DNA of 64,000 bases from Sipunculus nudus (GCA_026874595.1 CM049315.1:694001-758000); one strand, 5' to 3'. Counted from the stretch's first letter, positions 37,040-48,864 are shown. Translations and numbers: made by a program. Notes: generated by a model from the sequence alone, not told the origin.

Positions 37040-37050
37040 AGGAGGGGGAG
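37040..37050 (+). promoter_or_regulatory. Polypurine tract (plus-strand primer)
   Basis: AGGAGGGGGAG lies directly against the TGTTAC start of the 3' LTR, exactly where an LTR element keeps its polypurine tract. This fixes the LTR 5' boundary at 37051. Confidence 0.9.
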
Positions 37051-37959
37051 TGTTACATATGTCTGTTTTATTGTGAGCTGTTGACATGTCTCTTTTATTG
37101 TGCGCTGTTGACATTCTGATTCGTGTTTGGCTCAAGCCCTGGTGTTGCTATGCTACAGCGTTCCTTGTTCTAGCTGGCCGGGTGCGGCCCACGTGTAAAC
37201 ACAGCGGTCATGCTAGTCTAGGGCTTTTTCGCCTGGCCAAGCCGGGCCGGCCCACGTGCGAACCCTGATATTTTGAAACACAGCGATGTTGTTCTAGATG
37301 TTTCCTGTAACGTGTGTACTATTGGTTTCTTTGGATTGTTCGATAAATGGAAAGTTCTCGGCTTGAGGTGAAAAGTTATATGAAGGGGCTGTTTTTTAGA
37401 GCCGAGAGAGAGGAGAGAAATATTCCAGCTGACACAGAAGCGTGTAAGTCAATAGTGGACCTTTTCCGATAAATGCAGCATTTGTAGATTTTCTTCTAAA
37501 TTCGTGACGGATCTTATATAGTCTTCAGTTTGCCTTTCGGATCACTGCCAGGATTTCACTTTTGGATTACAGTAGATTGATTTTGTGATTACATTGGACT
37601 GTTATTCTCTTAGAAGATTTGTGTGAACTGTTCATCCGGCTTATTTTTTTAAAGGACTTGTCGCTGTGACAGCAGTGGTATCCAGGTACTGTGCACTTTG
37701 TTTATTTTACTGTGTGATTGTATTGATTTGTGGTTATACTGTTGTTATACTGTGTAATTGTATTGATTTAGTGTATTGTAATGTTAGGATTGTTTTAAGA
37801 ATAAATAATAGTTATTTGTGAACAAAAAACACTGACTTTATTATTCATTCCCCTAGACATTTCACGCCGCCTAGTGTTACAGAATCTGATTTTTTTTTTC
37901 CATAACAAAATTTAGGCTCGTCATGACTACGTGATCTGTTGATATTAAGTTCCGTAACA
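37051..37959 (+). mobile_element. Gypsy 3' LTR (LTR C)
   Basis: 909 bp from TGTTACATATG to TTCCGTAACA, with TG...CA termini and a short inverted TGTTAC/GTAACA. U3 holds GGCCCACGTG twice (about 37187 and 37249). A TATA-like TTATATGAAGG lies at 37376-37386 and an AATAAA polyadenylation signal at 37800-37805. The matching positions of LTRs A, B and D carry better TATA boxes (TATATAAA, TATAAATA, TATAAAATA), so this one has probably decayed. The CCTAGACATTTCACG and ACAGAATCTGATTTTTTTTT blocks are shared by all four LTRs. Confidence 0.92.
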
Positions 37960-38246
37960 TGACTTTACGACAATGATTTTTGGTCAGTCATATGCTTCAG
38001 TCACCAGAAAATAGATAGATTGCCCTTTTTGCTAGACAAAGAAGACTATTGTGCAAAGTTAATCTATCCAAATAAGGCCGTACTGAATCCAGGTAAATCT
38101 GGACATAACTCATACTCCCACGTTCATTTTCTTCTGTCCATCGAAACACTAACGCTCCTGTTTCTGTCTCACCGGCAATAAAAAAATATTACTTCTCACA
38201 CACACACACGTGTGTGTGATGGTTTAGGTATGAGAGAAATAATATT

Positions 38247-38282
<36 letters not shown>

Positions 38283-38439
38283 GCCGTTTTGAGAAGTCTT
38301 TGACTGGGATCTTTCCGGAGAATGAATATCCTTCTTAATTCTAAAACTAAGGCAACAGAATCATAGCGTATCCATAAAAGTAGTTGCAATCATCGAGTAA
38401 GAAGACCGAAAGGTCCGCTGTTTAACCTGATCCAATTAG
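37960..38439. other. Non-coding stretch with (CA)n/(TA)n
   Basis: Unremarkable sequence with a CACACACACGTGTGTG palindrome at about 38198-38218 and TATATATGTGTGTG at 38250-38281. Confidence 0.6.
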
Positions 38440-39030
38440 ATGATGGATGACGTGGCAGAATGGCCCAGGGCTTTCGAACAATGCAGAGGAGAACTAATTT
38501 TTATACCTGCAAACACCTGACACTTGTGTGACCGATGTGATTTGTCGGGGCACATAATCGCTTGGTTTCACTGTATTCGTTTATAGTGTACTGTGCTTAA
38601 TCAGCCAAACAAATGCTCTATAATCCATCATCACGTGATAAACAGCACAATGTATAAATGACTCCCTTAATCTATACTTCAGCGACTCTGCTCTTTATTT
38701 GATTGACAGGTGCTATCAGACGGATGATGTTTTCATAAGGACTTCAAAGAGGTATAAACAGAATGAAACCTGCCACGGACGTTATCTGTCCTCTTAGACT
38801 CAGGGATATGATTTTTTTTTCAATTTCCTAAGTGTCTATTTGATACACGCTCTGCGACCATGCGGTGGATGGACACAATGACACATAATGGTAGTGAAGT
38901 AAAAGAACATCTATCAACATGTGTGCCGGGTCATCTTCGGGATTGTTTATCAAGGGGTTCTTGATTCTTAGCCCCTTTTCTACATGTTCAGTGATTTCAA
39001 GAGGACCTTCTGCAAGATTATTATGTTGTT
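38440..39030 (+). repeat. Unclassified interspersed repeat, copy 2
   Basis: Same order of blocks as 26085-26730: GATGACGTGGCAGAATGGCC, AGGACTTCAAAGAGGTATAA, AACAGAATGAAACCTGCCA, TTTGATACACGCTCTG, and TTCAGTGATTTCAAGAGGA near the end. Not recognised as any named family. Confidence 0.5.
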
Positions 39031-39287
39031 AATACACAATACATAAATGTATAGAATGTAAAGCCCGGAAAACGGGTAATAACGATCCTGTTACAAAAAG
39101 AACGCTGCAACAAAAAAACGTCTAACGGATAAACATATACAGAACGTACTTTTCCAAATGTTATCATTAAAAAAAATCCGTAGAATACTATTGTCCTCGT
39201 CAGAATCTACCGGCGAATTATACATCAATGTTATAGAAAAGTGTGACAGAACTTCTGTCACTCCAATGAATTTATTCCCAATAACAT

Positions 39288-41773
39288 TGTCAACAGAACC
39301 ATAAACTCTCATCACGAGAAGTAAGCACCTGCCTAAACGATCAACTGAATCATAAACTCTCATCACGAGAAGTAAGCAACGCCTGAACGATCAACAGAAT
39401 CATAAACTCTCATCACGAGAAGTAAGCACCTGCCTAAACGATCAACAGAATCAAAAACTCTCATAACGAGAAGTAAGCAACGCCTATACGATCAACAGAA
39501 TCATAAACTCTCATCACGAGAAGTAAGCACCTGCCTAAACGATCAACAGAATCATAAACTCTCATCACGAGAAGTAAGCAACGCCAAAACGATCAACAGA
39601 ATCATAAACTCTCATCACGAGAAGTAAGCACCTGCCTAAACGATCAACAGAATCATAAACTCTCATCACGAGAAGTAAGCAACGCCTAAACGATCAACAG
39701 AATCATAAACTCTCATCACGAGAAGTAAGCACCTGCCTAAACGATCAACAGAATCATAAACTCTCATAATGAGAAGTAAGCAACGCCTAAACGATCAACA
39801 GAATCACAAACTCTCATCACGAGAAGTAAGCACCTGCCTAAACGATCAACAGAATCATAAACTCTCATCACGAGAAGTAAGCACCTGCCTAAACGATCAA
39901 CTGAATCATAAACTCTCATCACGAGAAGTAAGCAACGCCTGAACGATCAACAGAATCATAAACTCTCATCACGAGAAGTAAGCACCTGCCTAAACGATCA
40001 ACAGAATCATAAACTCTCATAACGAGAAGTAAGCAACGCCTAAACGATCAACAGAATCATAAACTCTCATCACGAGAAGTAAGCACCTGCCTAAACGATC
40101 AACAGAATCATAAACTCTCATCACGAGAAGTAAGCAACGCCTAAACGATCAACAGAATCATAAACTCTCATCACGAGAAGTAAGCACCTGCCTAAACGAT
40201 CAATAGAATCATAAACTCTCATCACGAGAAGTAAGCACCTGCCTAAACGATCAACAGAACCATAAACTCTCATCACGAGAAGTAAGCACCTGCCTAAACG
40301 ATCAACAGAATCATAAACTCTCATCACGAGAAGTAAGCAATGCCTAAACGATCAACAGAATCATAAACTCTCATCACGAGAAGTAAGCACCTGCCTAAAC
40401 GATCAACAGAATCATAAACTCTCATCACGAGAAGTAAGCACCTGCCTAAACGATCAACAGAATCATAAACTCTCATCACGAGAAGTAAGCACCTGCCTAA
40501 ACGATCAACAGAATCATAAACTCTCATCACGAGAAGTAAGCACCTGCCTAAACGATCAACAGAATCATAAACTCTCATCACGAGAAGTAAGCAACGCCTA
40601 AACGATCAACAGAATCATAAACTCTCATCACAAGAAGTAAGCATCTTCCTAAACGATCAACAAAATCATAAACTCTCATAATGAGAAGTAAGCAACGCCT
40701 AAACGATCAACAGAATCATAAACTCTCATCACGAGAAGTAAGCACCTGCCTAAACGATCAACAGAATCATAAACTCTCATAACGAGAAGTAAGCACCTGC
40801 CTAAAAGATCAACAGAATCATAAACTCTCATCACGAGAAGTAAGCAACGCCTAAACGATCAACAGAATCATAAACTCTCATCACGAGAAGTAAGCATCTT
40901 CCTAAACGATCAACAGAATCATAAACTCTCATCACGAGAAGTAAGCAACGCCTAAACGATCAACAGAATCATAAACTCTCATCACGAGAAGTAAGCACCT
41001 GCCTTAACGATCAACAGAATCATAAACTCTCATCACGAGAAGTAAGCACCTGCCTAAACGATCGACAGAATCATAAACTCTCATAACGAGAAGTAAGCAA
41101 CGCCTAAACGATCAACAGAATCATAAACTCTCATCACGAGAAGTAAGCACCTGCCTAAACGATCAACAGAATCATAAACTCTCATCACGAGAAGTAAGCA
41201 CCTGCCTAAACGATCAACTGAATCATAAACTCTCCTAACGAGAAGTAAGCAACGCCTGAACGATCAACAGAATCATAAACTCTCATCACGAGAAGTAAGC
41301 ACCTGCCTAAACGATCAACAGAATCATAAACTCTCATAACTAGAAGTAAGCAACGCCTAAACGATCAACAGAATCATAAACTCTCATCACGAGAAGTAAG
41401 CACCTGCCTAAACGATCAACAGAATCATAAACTCTCATCACGAGAAGTAAGCACCTGCCTAAACGATCAACAGAATCATAAACTCTCATCACGAGAAGTA
41501 AGCAACGCCTAAACGATCAACAGAATCCTAAACTCTCATAACGAGAAGTAAGCAACGCCTAAACGATCAACAGAATCATAAAATCTCATCACGAGAAGTA
41601 AGCACCTGCCTAAACGATCAACAGAATCATAAACTCTCATCACGAGAAGTAAGCACCTGCCTAAACGATCAACAGAATCATAAACTCTCATCACGAGAAG
41701 TAAGCACCTGCCTAAACGATCAACAGAATCATAAACTCTCATCACGAGAAGTAAGCACCTGCCTAAACGATCA
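39288..41773. repeat. 51/50-bp minisatellite, ~2.5 kb
   Basis: About 49 tandem units with core AACGATCAACAGAATCATAA then ACTCTCATCACGAGAAGTAAG, followed by either CACCTGCCTA (51 bp) or CAACGCCTA (50 bp). The two linkers often alternate, giving a ~101-bp higher-order unit, but runs of the 51-bp form also occur (e.g. 40380-40570 and 41590-41770). Where 51-bp units run together, minus-strand frames open with a 17-residue repeat; they collapse at each 50-bp unit, so no protein is implied. Variants (CATCTTCCTA, TCATAACG, TCATAATG) mark subfamilies. Confidence 0.95.
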
Positions 41774-42745
41774 TGATCTGACATTCACTTTTTATTAAAA
41801 GTAGGAGAACGTCCAAACTATTAAATAAAAGTCCGTCTTAAGTGGCGAATTTATTTAGTATTTTATTTAGTATTAACCGTATTGCCATACCACCGCCTTT
41901 ACCATACTTTAAATCGGCATCGGTAGGAAGCATATTTATTTTTTAGAAATATAAGTTATTTAATAAAAATGAATAAAAACTCTATGCACAATAGTCAATG
42001 TATAGTGCTCAATATTGTTCTGTGATAGGGCTGCAGAAACAAATGTTGATTTATATTTTCAAGCATTTTATGTATTTATATAGGATTCTTCCGATATACT
42101 GAAGCATATATTGTATGGAAATTTACAAGGCTTTAACCATATAATGTGACGTTTCCACATTTAATTTAAAGATTCCGTTATCGGAGGCTTCTTTACGGGT
42201 CTTGGTCGAGTCCACACAAGCCTCATTCATCCTGTAGTAGGTTTATACACATGTATATATGCTTGTGTGCTTATGGGATTGAAAGGTTGCGTCAAAACCC
42301 GTGTGTGCGTTTACACGATTGTATATAATTTGGCAGGATTAGGAATATAGAAGCCTTCAACAAGAGGTACAGGAGTGACGCCATTTGTCGGGTATCCCTT
42401 CGTTTACGCATACCTTCTCACTGCGGACTCACAGGAGTACGACTGTGCTGTTTTAGGATTGTCGGAGTCAAAATCTGACCCCTAAAATACAAAGGGGCTT
42501 CTAAACACACAACCGGTATAGGTATAAATCTAATGAAGATATTTTATTTTGTTCAAGTGCGTTAGGAAAGAATTGTTTCAGGGAAATCTACATATTTTGT
42601 AGGCACTCGCCTGCGACATGGAAACAGAGAGTGTTTCCTTGAAATGTAACAAATTTTAAAGTTTGACAGATGAGACAAATAGTCACGGCTGTCCAACAGT
42701 GCCCAAGCAGAAAATATTCGTTTCGATCGAGTAGAAAAGACCACT
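41774..42745. other. Non-coding stretch
   Basis: Nothing recognised on either strand. Confidence 0.45.
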
Positions 42746-43662
42746 GGCCGAAGGGTAGCATTGTTGAAACCACTATTGTAATAATGTTCACTATTGTAAT
42801 AATTATTACAATAGTGGTTGGTAAGGGCCAGTTTTTGCCAACCACTATTGTAATAACGGTCACTATTGTAATGATTATTACAACCACTATTGTAATAATT
42901 TTTTATTACAATAGTGATTGATGTTGCAGGCGGAAATTTTTCCCAGATTCGTCGAGATTCTTCCAATCAAATGAATTTCCCGAAAATAAAACCGCACAAT
43001 TCATACTCAGTATCCCCCAAAACGCATCAGATTGTATTTTTTATGTTATTACACTAGTGAACTTTATTACATTAGTGACCGTGTCGAGAGACCACTATTG
43101 TAATAACGGTCACTATTGTAATAAAAGGTAGCGGCCACCTTTATTTCACCACTGAAGAAATAATTCTATCGTCGTTCATCTTGAAATGCAACCATTGTTT
43201 CCAAATTTGTGTTCAAGTCTAAAACGCTGCAGAATTGTAGTATTCCAAACTTTATAATCCACTCTTACATCATTAATTATAGCAATAACGAAATTTATTA
43301 CAATAGTGAACGTTATTACAATAGTGACATTGTCGGGCAACCACTATTGTAATAACGGTCACTATTGTAATAAAAACTAGCGGCTGCTTTTATCTAACCA
43401 CTGTAGAAATAATTTTGCTCACTGTTCATCTTGAAATGCCACCATTGATTCATATTTGAGTTTAAGTGTAAAATGGTGAGGAATTATAGTATTCAAACTT
43501 TTTAATCCAATCTTACGTCATTAATTATACCTATATCGAAATTTATTACAATAGTGAACGTTATTACAATAATGGCCGGGTCGAGCAACCACTATTGTAA
43601 TAACGGTCACTATTGTAATAAAAAATAGCCGCCACTTTAATCACACCACTGAAGAAACAATT
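42746..43662 (+). repeat. Left inverted arm: hairpin units of the ATTGTAATA family
   Basis: The outer terminal block (42769-42920) is a compound palindrome of ACCACTATTGTAATAA words around GTTGGTAAGGGCCAGTTTTT. It is followed by three ~249-bp units, each holding a hairpin at 43046-43124, 43295-43373 and 43544-43621. A hairpin is TTATTACAATAGTGAACG plus TTATTACAATAGTG, a ~13-base CCGGGTCGAGCAA-type loop, then the exact complement. Spacers keep CACTGAAGAAATAATT, TTCATCTTGAAATGC and AATTTGTGTTCAAGT. The whole arm recurs as reverse complement at 50040-50990. Frames on both strands here are shadows of the repeat. Confidence 0.9.
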
Positions 43663-44830
43663 GTATCCGCCAAAACAGAGTTTTGCGGATACTATGTTTT
43701 CAGTCGGCCGCCGCATAGGTTTACGGAGAACTCCTCCCTAACCACTTTGGTAATTTTTTTTTTTAATTTGGGATTATGATCGGGTCACATATGAACTGCT
43801 GCGCCCTCATTTTTGGTTGTCCTCTGTTCTTTCCTCTCTGCCCAGCGTCCATTTGTGCGTCTGTTTTCACAAATAAACCCACCCATCTCTGGAACCTTTT
43901 GACCAATCAGGCTAAAAATTTTGCACAAATGTAGCCCTTGGATAGTTTTATAACATACACTAAAAATGGTGGCGCCACCTTCAACCAATTTTGCACAGCA
44001 TCCATCTTATTTATCTGCCTTGGGATAAAATCAAACATATTTCTGCATTGGTTGGATTTATCTACCTGAAATTTTGCATGCGTATACATCCTGGATAGCT
44101 TTCTTGATTTTATGATAGGTGGCGCCACCTACATTCACGTTCAGACTGCAAACATACAGGCTTATATCTCAAGACTGGATTGACATATTCTTTTGAAATT
44201 TTACATGTGTATATATCTCACATAGGTCTTTATCATACGCAAAAACTGATGGCACCACCTTTCACCATTTTTGCACAGCGTCCGTCTGTTTCTCTGCCGT
44301 GGGATAAAATCACTTATATCTCGGCATTGGTAATTGACTTATCTGCTTAAAATTTTGCAGATTTACACATCTCGGATAGCTTTCTTGATTTTGTGGCATG
44401 TGGCGCCACCTACATTTATGTTTACGCTGCAGACATCCAGGCTTGTATCTCAGGACTGGTTTGCTGTAACCTCCTGAATTTTGCATGTGTATAGATCTCA
44501 CATAGCTCTTAATCATACACAAAATTGGTGGCGCCACCTTTCACCATTTTTGCACAGCGCCCTTCTGTTTGTCTGCTGTGGGATAAAATCACTCATATGC
44601 AAGTAGTGGTTTGACATTTTTTGCATATCTATTCAACTTCGATAGCTTTCTGGATTATGTGGTAGGTGGCGCCACCTTATATACACATTTCGGCTGCAGA
44701 TATCCATGCTCATATGCAACACACCTCACCCTATTTCTCCTTGCCACTCAATCCATGCCTCACTTAACCCGTCCGAATCTGATTTCGGCGGATACACGTA
44801 GTCGCTTGTCGACTACCCGTATTCTAGTTT
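43663..44830. repeat. Insertion carrying a GGTGGCGCCACC periodic array
   Basis: It splits one 249-bp unit of the left arm between GAAGAAACAATT and TTCCTTCATAGTTCATC. GTATCCGCC at 43663-43671 and GGCGGATAC at 44787-44795 are inverted near its ends, so it may be a small transposon; about 35 bases beyond the right one are unexplained. Inside, the 12-bp palindrome GGTGGCGCCACC or a close variant occurs at about 43968, 44118, 44248, 44399, 44527 and 44665, spaced about 150, 130, 151, 128 and 138 bp. The words TTTTGCACAGCG and GGGATAAAATCA recur after every second one. No coding frame spans it. Confidence 0.8.
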
Positions 44831-45345
44831 CCTTCATAGTTCATCCTGAAATGCCACCATTATTTTATATTTGTGTTCTAGTGTAAAATGCTGGGGAATT
44901 ATACTATTCCAAACGTTGTATTCCACTCTGACGTCATTAATTATACCTCTAACGAAATTTATTACAATAGTGAATGTTATTACAATAATGGCCAGGTCGA
45001 GCAACCACTATTGTAATAACGGTCACTATTGTAATAAAAAATAGCCGCCACTTTTATCTCACCACTGAAGATATAATTTCCTTCATAGTTCATCTTGAAA
45101 TGCCACCATTGTCTTATATTTCTGTTCAAGTGTAAAATGCTGGAGATTTATAGTATTCAAAACGTTGTTGTCCACTCTGACTACATTAGTTATACATATG
45201 ACGAAATTAATAAAAGTAAAAGGTTAGGGACCTTTATTATTCAAAATACATTTACAATCCTCTCATACGTATTTATTTATGCCACGACATTTATTACAAC
45301 AGTAACAGTTACTGCAATATTAAAGGCAAATATTTCGTCCCATTT
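44831..45345 (+). repeat. Left inverted arm, inner part
   Basis: Resumes the 249-bp unit (TTCATCCTGAAATGCCACCA), holds a fourth full hairpin at 44959-45036, then another spacer and a badly decayed hairpin at about 45200-45315. The frames at 44611 and 45095 are shadows. Confidence 0.8.
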
Positions 45346-46999
45346 TTAATGTTAAAATTTGAGCTCTTTTATAATTTTGTGGTCTGAGATTTTCATTTTT
45401 TTTTATTACTACGCTGAGCCAACTTTATCTCGCTATCTTTATCAATAAAATACAACACTGAATTAATGCAGTGTTATCTTATCCTCATTACTGATTTTAA
45501 GCGAGTAGTTAAAAATTTCACAGTAAAAGGAAAGTACTATCGTTGTAAGTGAAATGCAATTCTAACAGGTAATTGAATATTTAACTAAAACATGTCCACA
45601 GAACTTTCTCACACGGCTACAGATTACGTATTATATTGTAATATATTGTTATTGAATGTAAATATAATGTAATAAATTTAGAAATCTTTTATCGAATCAG
45701 GAAATAAACGAAGAATCCAGCCAAACAGAATGAACTGAGGAGACTCATTAGATTTACCTGGTATGGGGAGATGCTAGAGAAAAAATTAAACCATTATAAG
45801 ACATACAATATATATATCTGTCTCCTTGTCAGTTTCTGAAGTTACTGAGGGCAGATTTTATGAGACCTGAAAATAAGATTCATTAGAGGATCGAATCCAC
45901 TGCGACATGAAAAAGAGAGAAATGTGTTCTTTGGCTAAGAAAATGGCTTGAGCAGTCGTAGAATTGAAACAAATTAAGTCAACCAGGAATATACAAGGGA
46001 AAGTTGATCTGTTGAACAGATCTAGTATGTCCCGTGCCTGTTGTGGATAAAGCTGGAAAAAGTTGTAAACACCTTTATGAAATCTGAGATGCGTCAATGT
46101 TACTCGTCAAGTATACTCTGAGCTTGAAAACTGCATCACGGTAATCCATATTCGAACTTGACCCAGCCCTTCATGAAGTAGGTCAATGCTGCTAGTTTGG
46201 TGACTGTGCTTCAAATTCTTTTTGAATTATTGCGATACACTTTTTTAAACATTGTTGCCTCCGTGACCTTGCAAAATATTTCAAGGTCATCAATATTCGA
46301 ACTCGAATTAGCCCTTGATCAGACGCATCAATGCTGCAAGTTTGGTGGCTGTAAATGAAACCTTTTTTTTGAGCTTTTGCGTAAAATCATTTTAGCATAA
46401 TGGCCGCTGTTATCTTGAAAAATGTGTCAAGGTCATCCATGTTTTAGCCCTTCATAAGATGCATCAATGCTGCAAGTTTAGTAGCTGTACTTCATATTCT
46501 GTTTGAGTTTTTGCGTTAACTTCTTACATGTGACGGACGGATGGACGGACGGCACGACGGAAAGACGGACGGACGCTGACCATTTCTATGAGCCCCGCAG
46601 ACGGAGGCGGCGGGGGATAATAATAACCCAACCATAGTGGGCGTAGTCAAGTAGGCCCACAGGGCCATGCCCCCATCCCCGGTCCTCCCGTTTGGTACTA
46701 CCCGTTATCCCGGGAATCACTTCGTCTAATCAGAAAATTCCTGTGCTGGTGTGGCACTGATGTCAGTTCACATGCAGATACATTGAGCTACAACCTTTAG
46801 CTGAAATATAGAAGTTTGCTAGGAGATAATCCAGAAAACTTTAGCCCCATAAATGAGACGGCTAAGGTGTCTGTGAAACATGTATGCATTACAAATGCAG
46901 TAATTGAGATTTTTTTTTTATCGATAACTCTACACGGCAAATATATTTAAATATATTTTTTATTTCTTCATCTTAGACAAAAGTACTAATTGGAATTAA

Positions 47000-47005
<6 letters not shown>
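45346..47005. other. Non-coding centre with a reiterated repeat
   Basis: 45346-46080 shows nothing. From 46090 to 46620 a block of ~160 bp recurs about three times, marked by CATCAATGCTGCAAGTTT or TCAATGCTGCTAGTTTGG and TCAAGGTCATC. It ends in GGACGGATGGACGGACGG and a GC-rich tail, CCCCGCAGACGGAGGCGG then CGGGGGATAATAATAA. It looks like an old interspersed repeat of unknown class. Confidence 0.5.
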
Positions 47006-47048
<43 letters not shown>

Positions 47049-47215
47049 GGTACAAATAGCAATCTGGTATGATTGGCAATTGTACCAGTACAGATTGCAA
47101 TTGGGAGTCGTACCAGTGAAAGTCCCAATTGCGATCTGTACTGGTACAATTGCGAAGCGTGCTAGATTGCATTTTGTACCAAAACATATATAAATATAAA
47201 TGAATAAATAAATAA

Positions 47216-47246
<31 letters not shown>

Positions 47247-47247
47247 A
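47006..47247. repeat. Foldback element flanked by (TA)n and (TAAA)n tracts
   Basis: (TA)n at 47006-47045 and (AAAT)n/(TA)n at 47199-47247 enclose a 134-bp inverted repeat, 47048-47181. Its arms of ~58 bases pair TGGTACAAA..GCAATCT..GCAATTGTACCAGTACAG with its complement around a ~18-base loop, GTCGTACCAGTGAAAG. The inner ~30 bp are almost perfect (one mismatch). It may be a foldback MITE or an expressed hairpin RNA precursor. Confidence 0.8.
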
Positions 47248-48060
47248 ACGTAAAATAAAAGTAATTTCATGTAATATAAATATAATAAAATAATAATTAT
47301 ATAATAATTGTTAAGATAAATAAAGACGTACCTGTGTTCACATAGAGACATTCTAAATGACATTAGATACTAATCGCGTGCACTGGATGTTTGGGTGTCT
47401 CTATACATGCATGCTAGTATTAAGCAACATATGTAGGTCATTTCAAATCAACCGCGCATCTATCACCAGCTGGCCTCACAGTATCATGTGATCTCATTAA
47501 TAACTGGACCCTTGTCAACCATGAAAACACTCGAATTTTTCTTTATGTTTTTATATCAAGCCGCTCATAAACACCCGGGTGTTTATACTGCTCATGTTAT
47601 AGGGGCTGATGAATTAATGAATAAAGGGAAGGGCGTTATAAGACCTATTAAACCTAAAATCTCCGATTAATTATTTAACTGCAAATATATATGGTAAATA
47701 TACTGACCCCTGACAATAATGCTTAAAATTCGTGTATGTATATGAAATATTACTTCTTTAGTTCATTTACACACATTTGAAACTGTTACACATAGTGAGA
47801 CATTTGTTGACACTTTTAAAGGGACATTTAAAAATGTTGGTAAAAGCACGTCTTGTGACTATCAGTAGACACTAGTGTTTTCTACATAAATACGGACGTT
47901 TTATACACGTGGGTATTCAAATATAACACTGGTGTATTGTACAAATCATTAGACGTGTCATCATTTTTTTACAGTGTTTTACAGTGTACAGGGATTCGCT
48001 CTAACCGTTATTGTGTTATATGTTTAATTACGTTTTTTTTAATTAATTTATACTATTAAA
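47248..48060. other. Non-coding stretch
   Basis: No recognised feature. The small frame 47488-47670 has no family resemblance. Confidence 0.45.
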
Positions 48061-48064
48061 AGGG

Positions 48065-48864
48065 TACGGTAGGTAGAGCCACCTGTCTGGTTGATGAGAA
48101 AACTATCCAAAATGGATGTACATGCCAAATTGCAGACCAACACATTGAACCACTCCTGAAATATGAGCAATTTTTACCTAAAGCAAATGTACGGATCGAC
48201 GCAACATAAAAGCAAGTACAGGTGGCGCCACCAGTCTTGATTATGAGATTGAGGTATCCAAGGTCTGTGTACAAGCACAATTTCATGTCAATGGGGCAAA
48301 TCATTCCTGAGAAAAGGGCATTAATATATACTTTAAAAACGATAGGGTAGGTGGCGCCATCTTTCTGTTTTTTTTTTAGAAAAACTTTCCAAGATAGATT
48401 CACATGCCAAATTTCAGACCAATAATTGAACCACTCCTGAGATATGAGCAATATTCACTTAAAGCAAACGTACGGCTGGATACCACATAAAAACGATTGA
48501 AGATGGCGCCACCAGTTTTAAATTCAAGATGGAGGTATCCCAGGTCCATAGTAATACTAAATTTCTGCCCCATCCGTCCATTTGTTTTTGACTTATAATG
48601 CTTACAGTATTGACAAGTGGCAATGACTGGATATTAAACGGCCAGAAAACAAGAAAAGGACAGAAGATGGCGCCACCTGTCTTCTGCAGAAGTCAACACT
48701 ATCCAAAATTGTCGGTCAACCTGATTTTTTTCACCAATCCATGCATCACTTACCGAGATGTTTATGATTTTGTGTGGTTTCCACCATATATGGCAATATT
48801 TAAGGTCAAAGCGACTCTCAGAGGAAAGGTCATGACCCCATTTTAAATATCATTAATCCCATAA

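Larger units (their letters stand above)
31684..37959 (+). mobile_element. Decayed Ty3/gypsy retrotransposon, Gmr1-like domain order
   Basis: Domains in order along the plus strand are gag with a zinc knuckle, protease, integrase, reverse transcriptase, RNase H, polypurine tract and 3' LTR. Sequence motifs are gypsy-like, but integrase precedes reverse transcriptase. Within Ty3/gypsy elements that order is the hallmark of the Gmr1-like group; in Ty1/copia it is the rule. The link between integrase and reverse transcriptase (35110-35400) reads as normal N-terminal RT sequence with a VDVGEA-type block, so the order is not simply two fragments joined. The 5' LTR is missing, many frameshifts and stops are present, and catalytic residues are lost in protease and integrase, so this copy is dead. 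Solo LTRs of the same family lie at 25065, 27482 and 56014. Confidence 0.88.

Noticed and set aside
35131-37050. Integrase-first order produced by two joined gypsy fragments
   Set aside because: The lead-in to reverse transcriptase follows integrase directly, with family-typical sequence, and the polypurine tract with LTR follows RNase H, so a native Gmr1-like order is simpler.
39288-41773. Regular ~50-bp repeats resembling a CRISPR array
   Set aside because: There are no unique spacers: the units are contiguous and differ only by scattered point variants and two linker types. The context is eukaryotic repeat DNA with no cas genes.
42562-42966. Overlapping frames on both strands around 42.6-42.9 kb and 50.8-51.0 kb
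   Set aside because: They are translations of the palindromic ATTGTAATA words (NNHYNSG or TIVIIIT repeats) and not genes.
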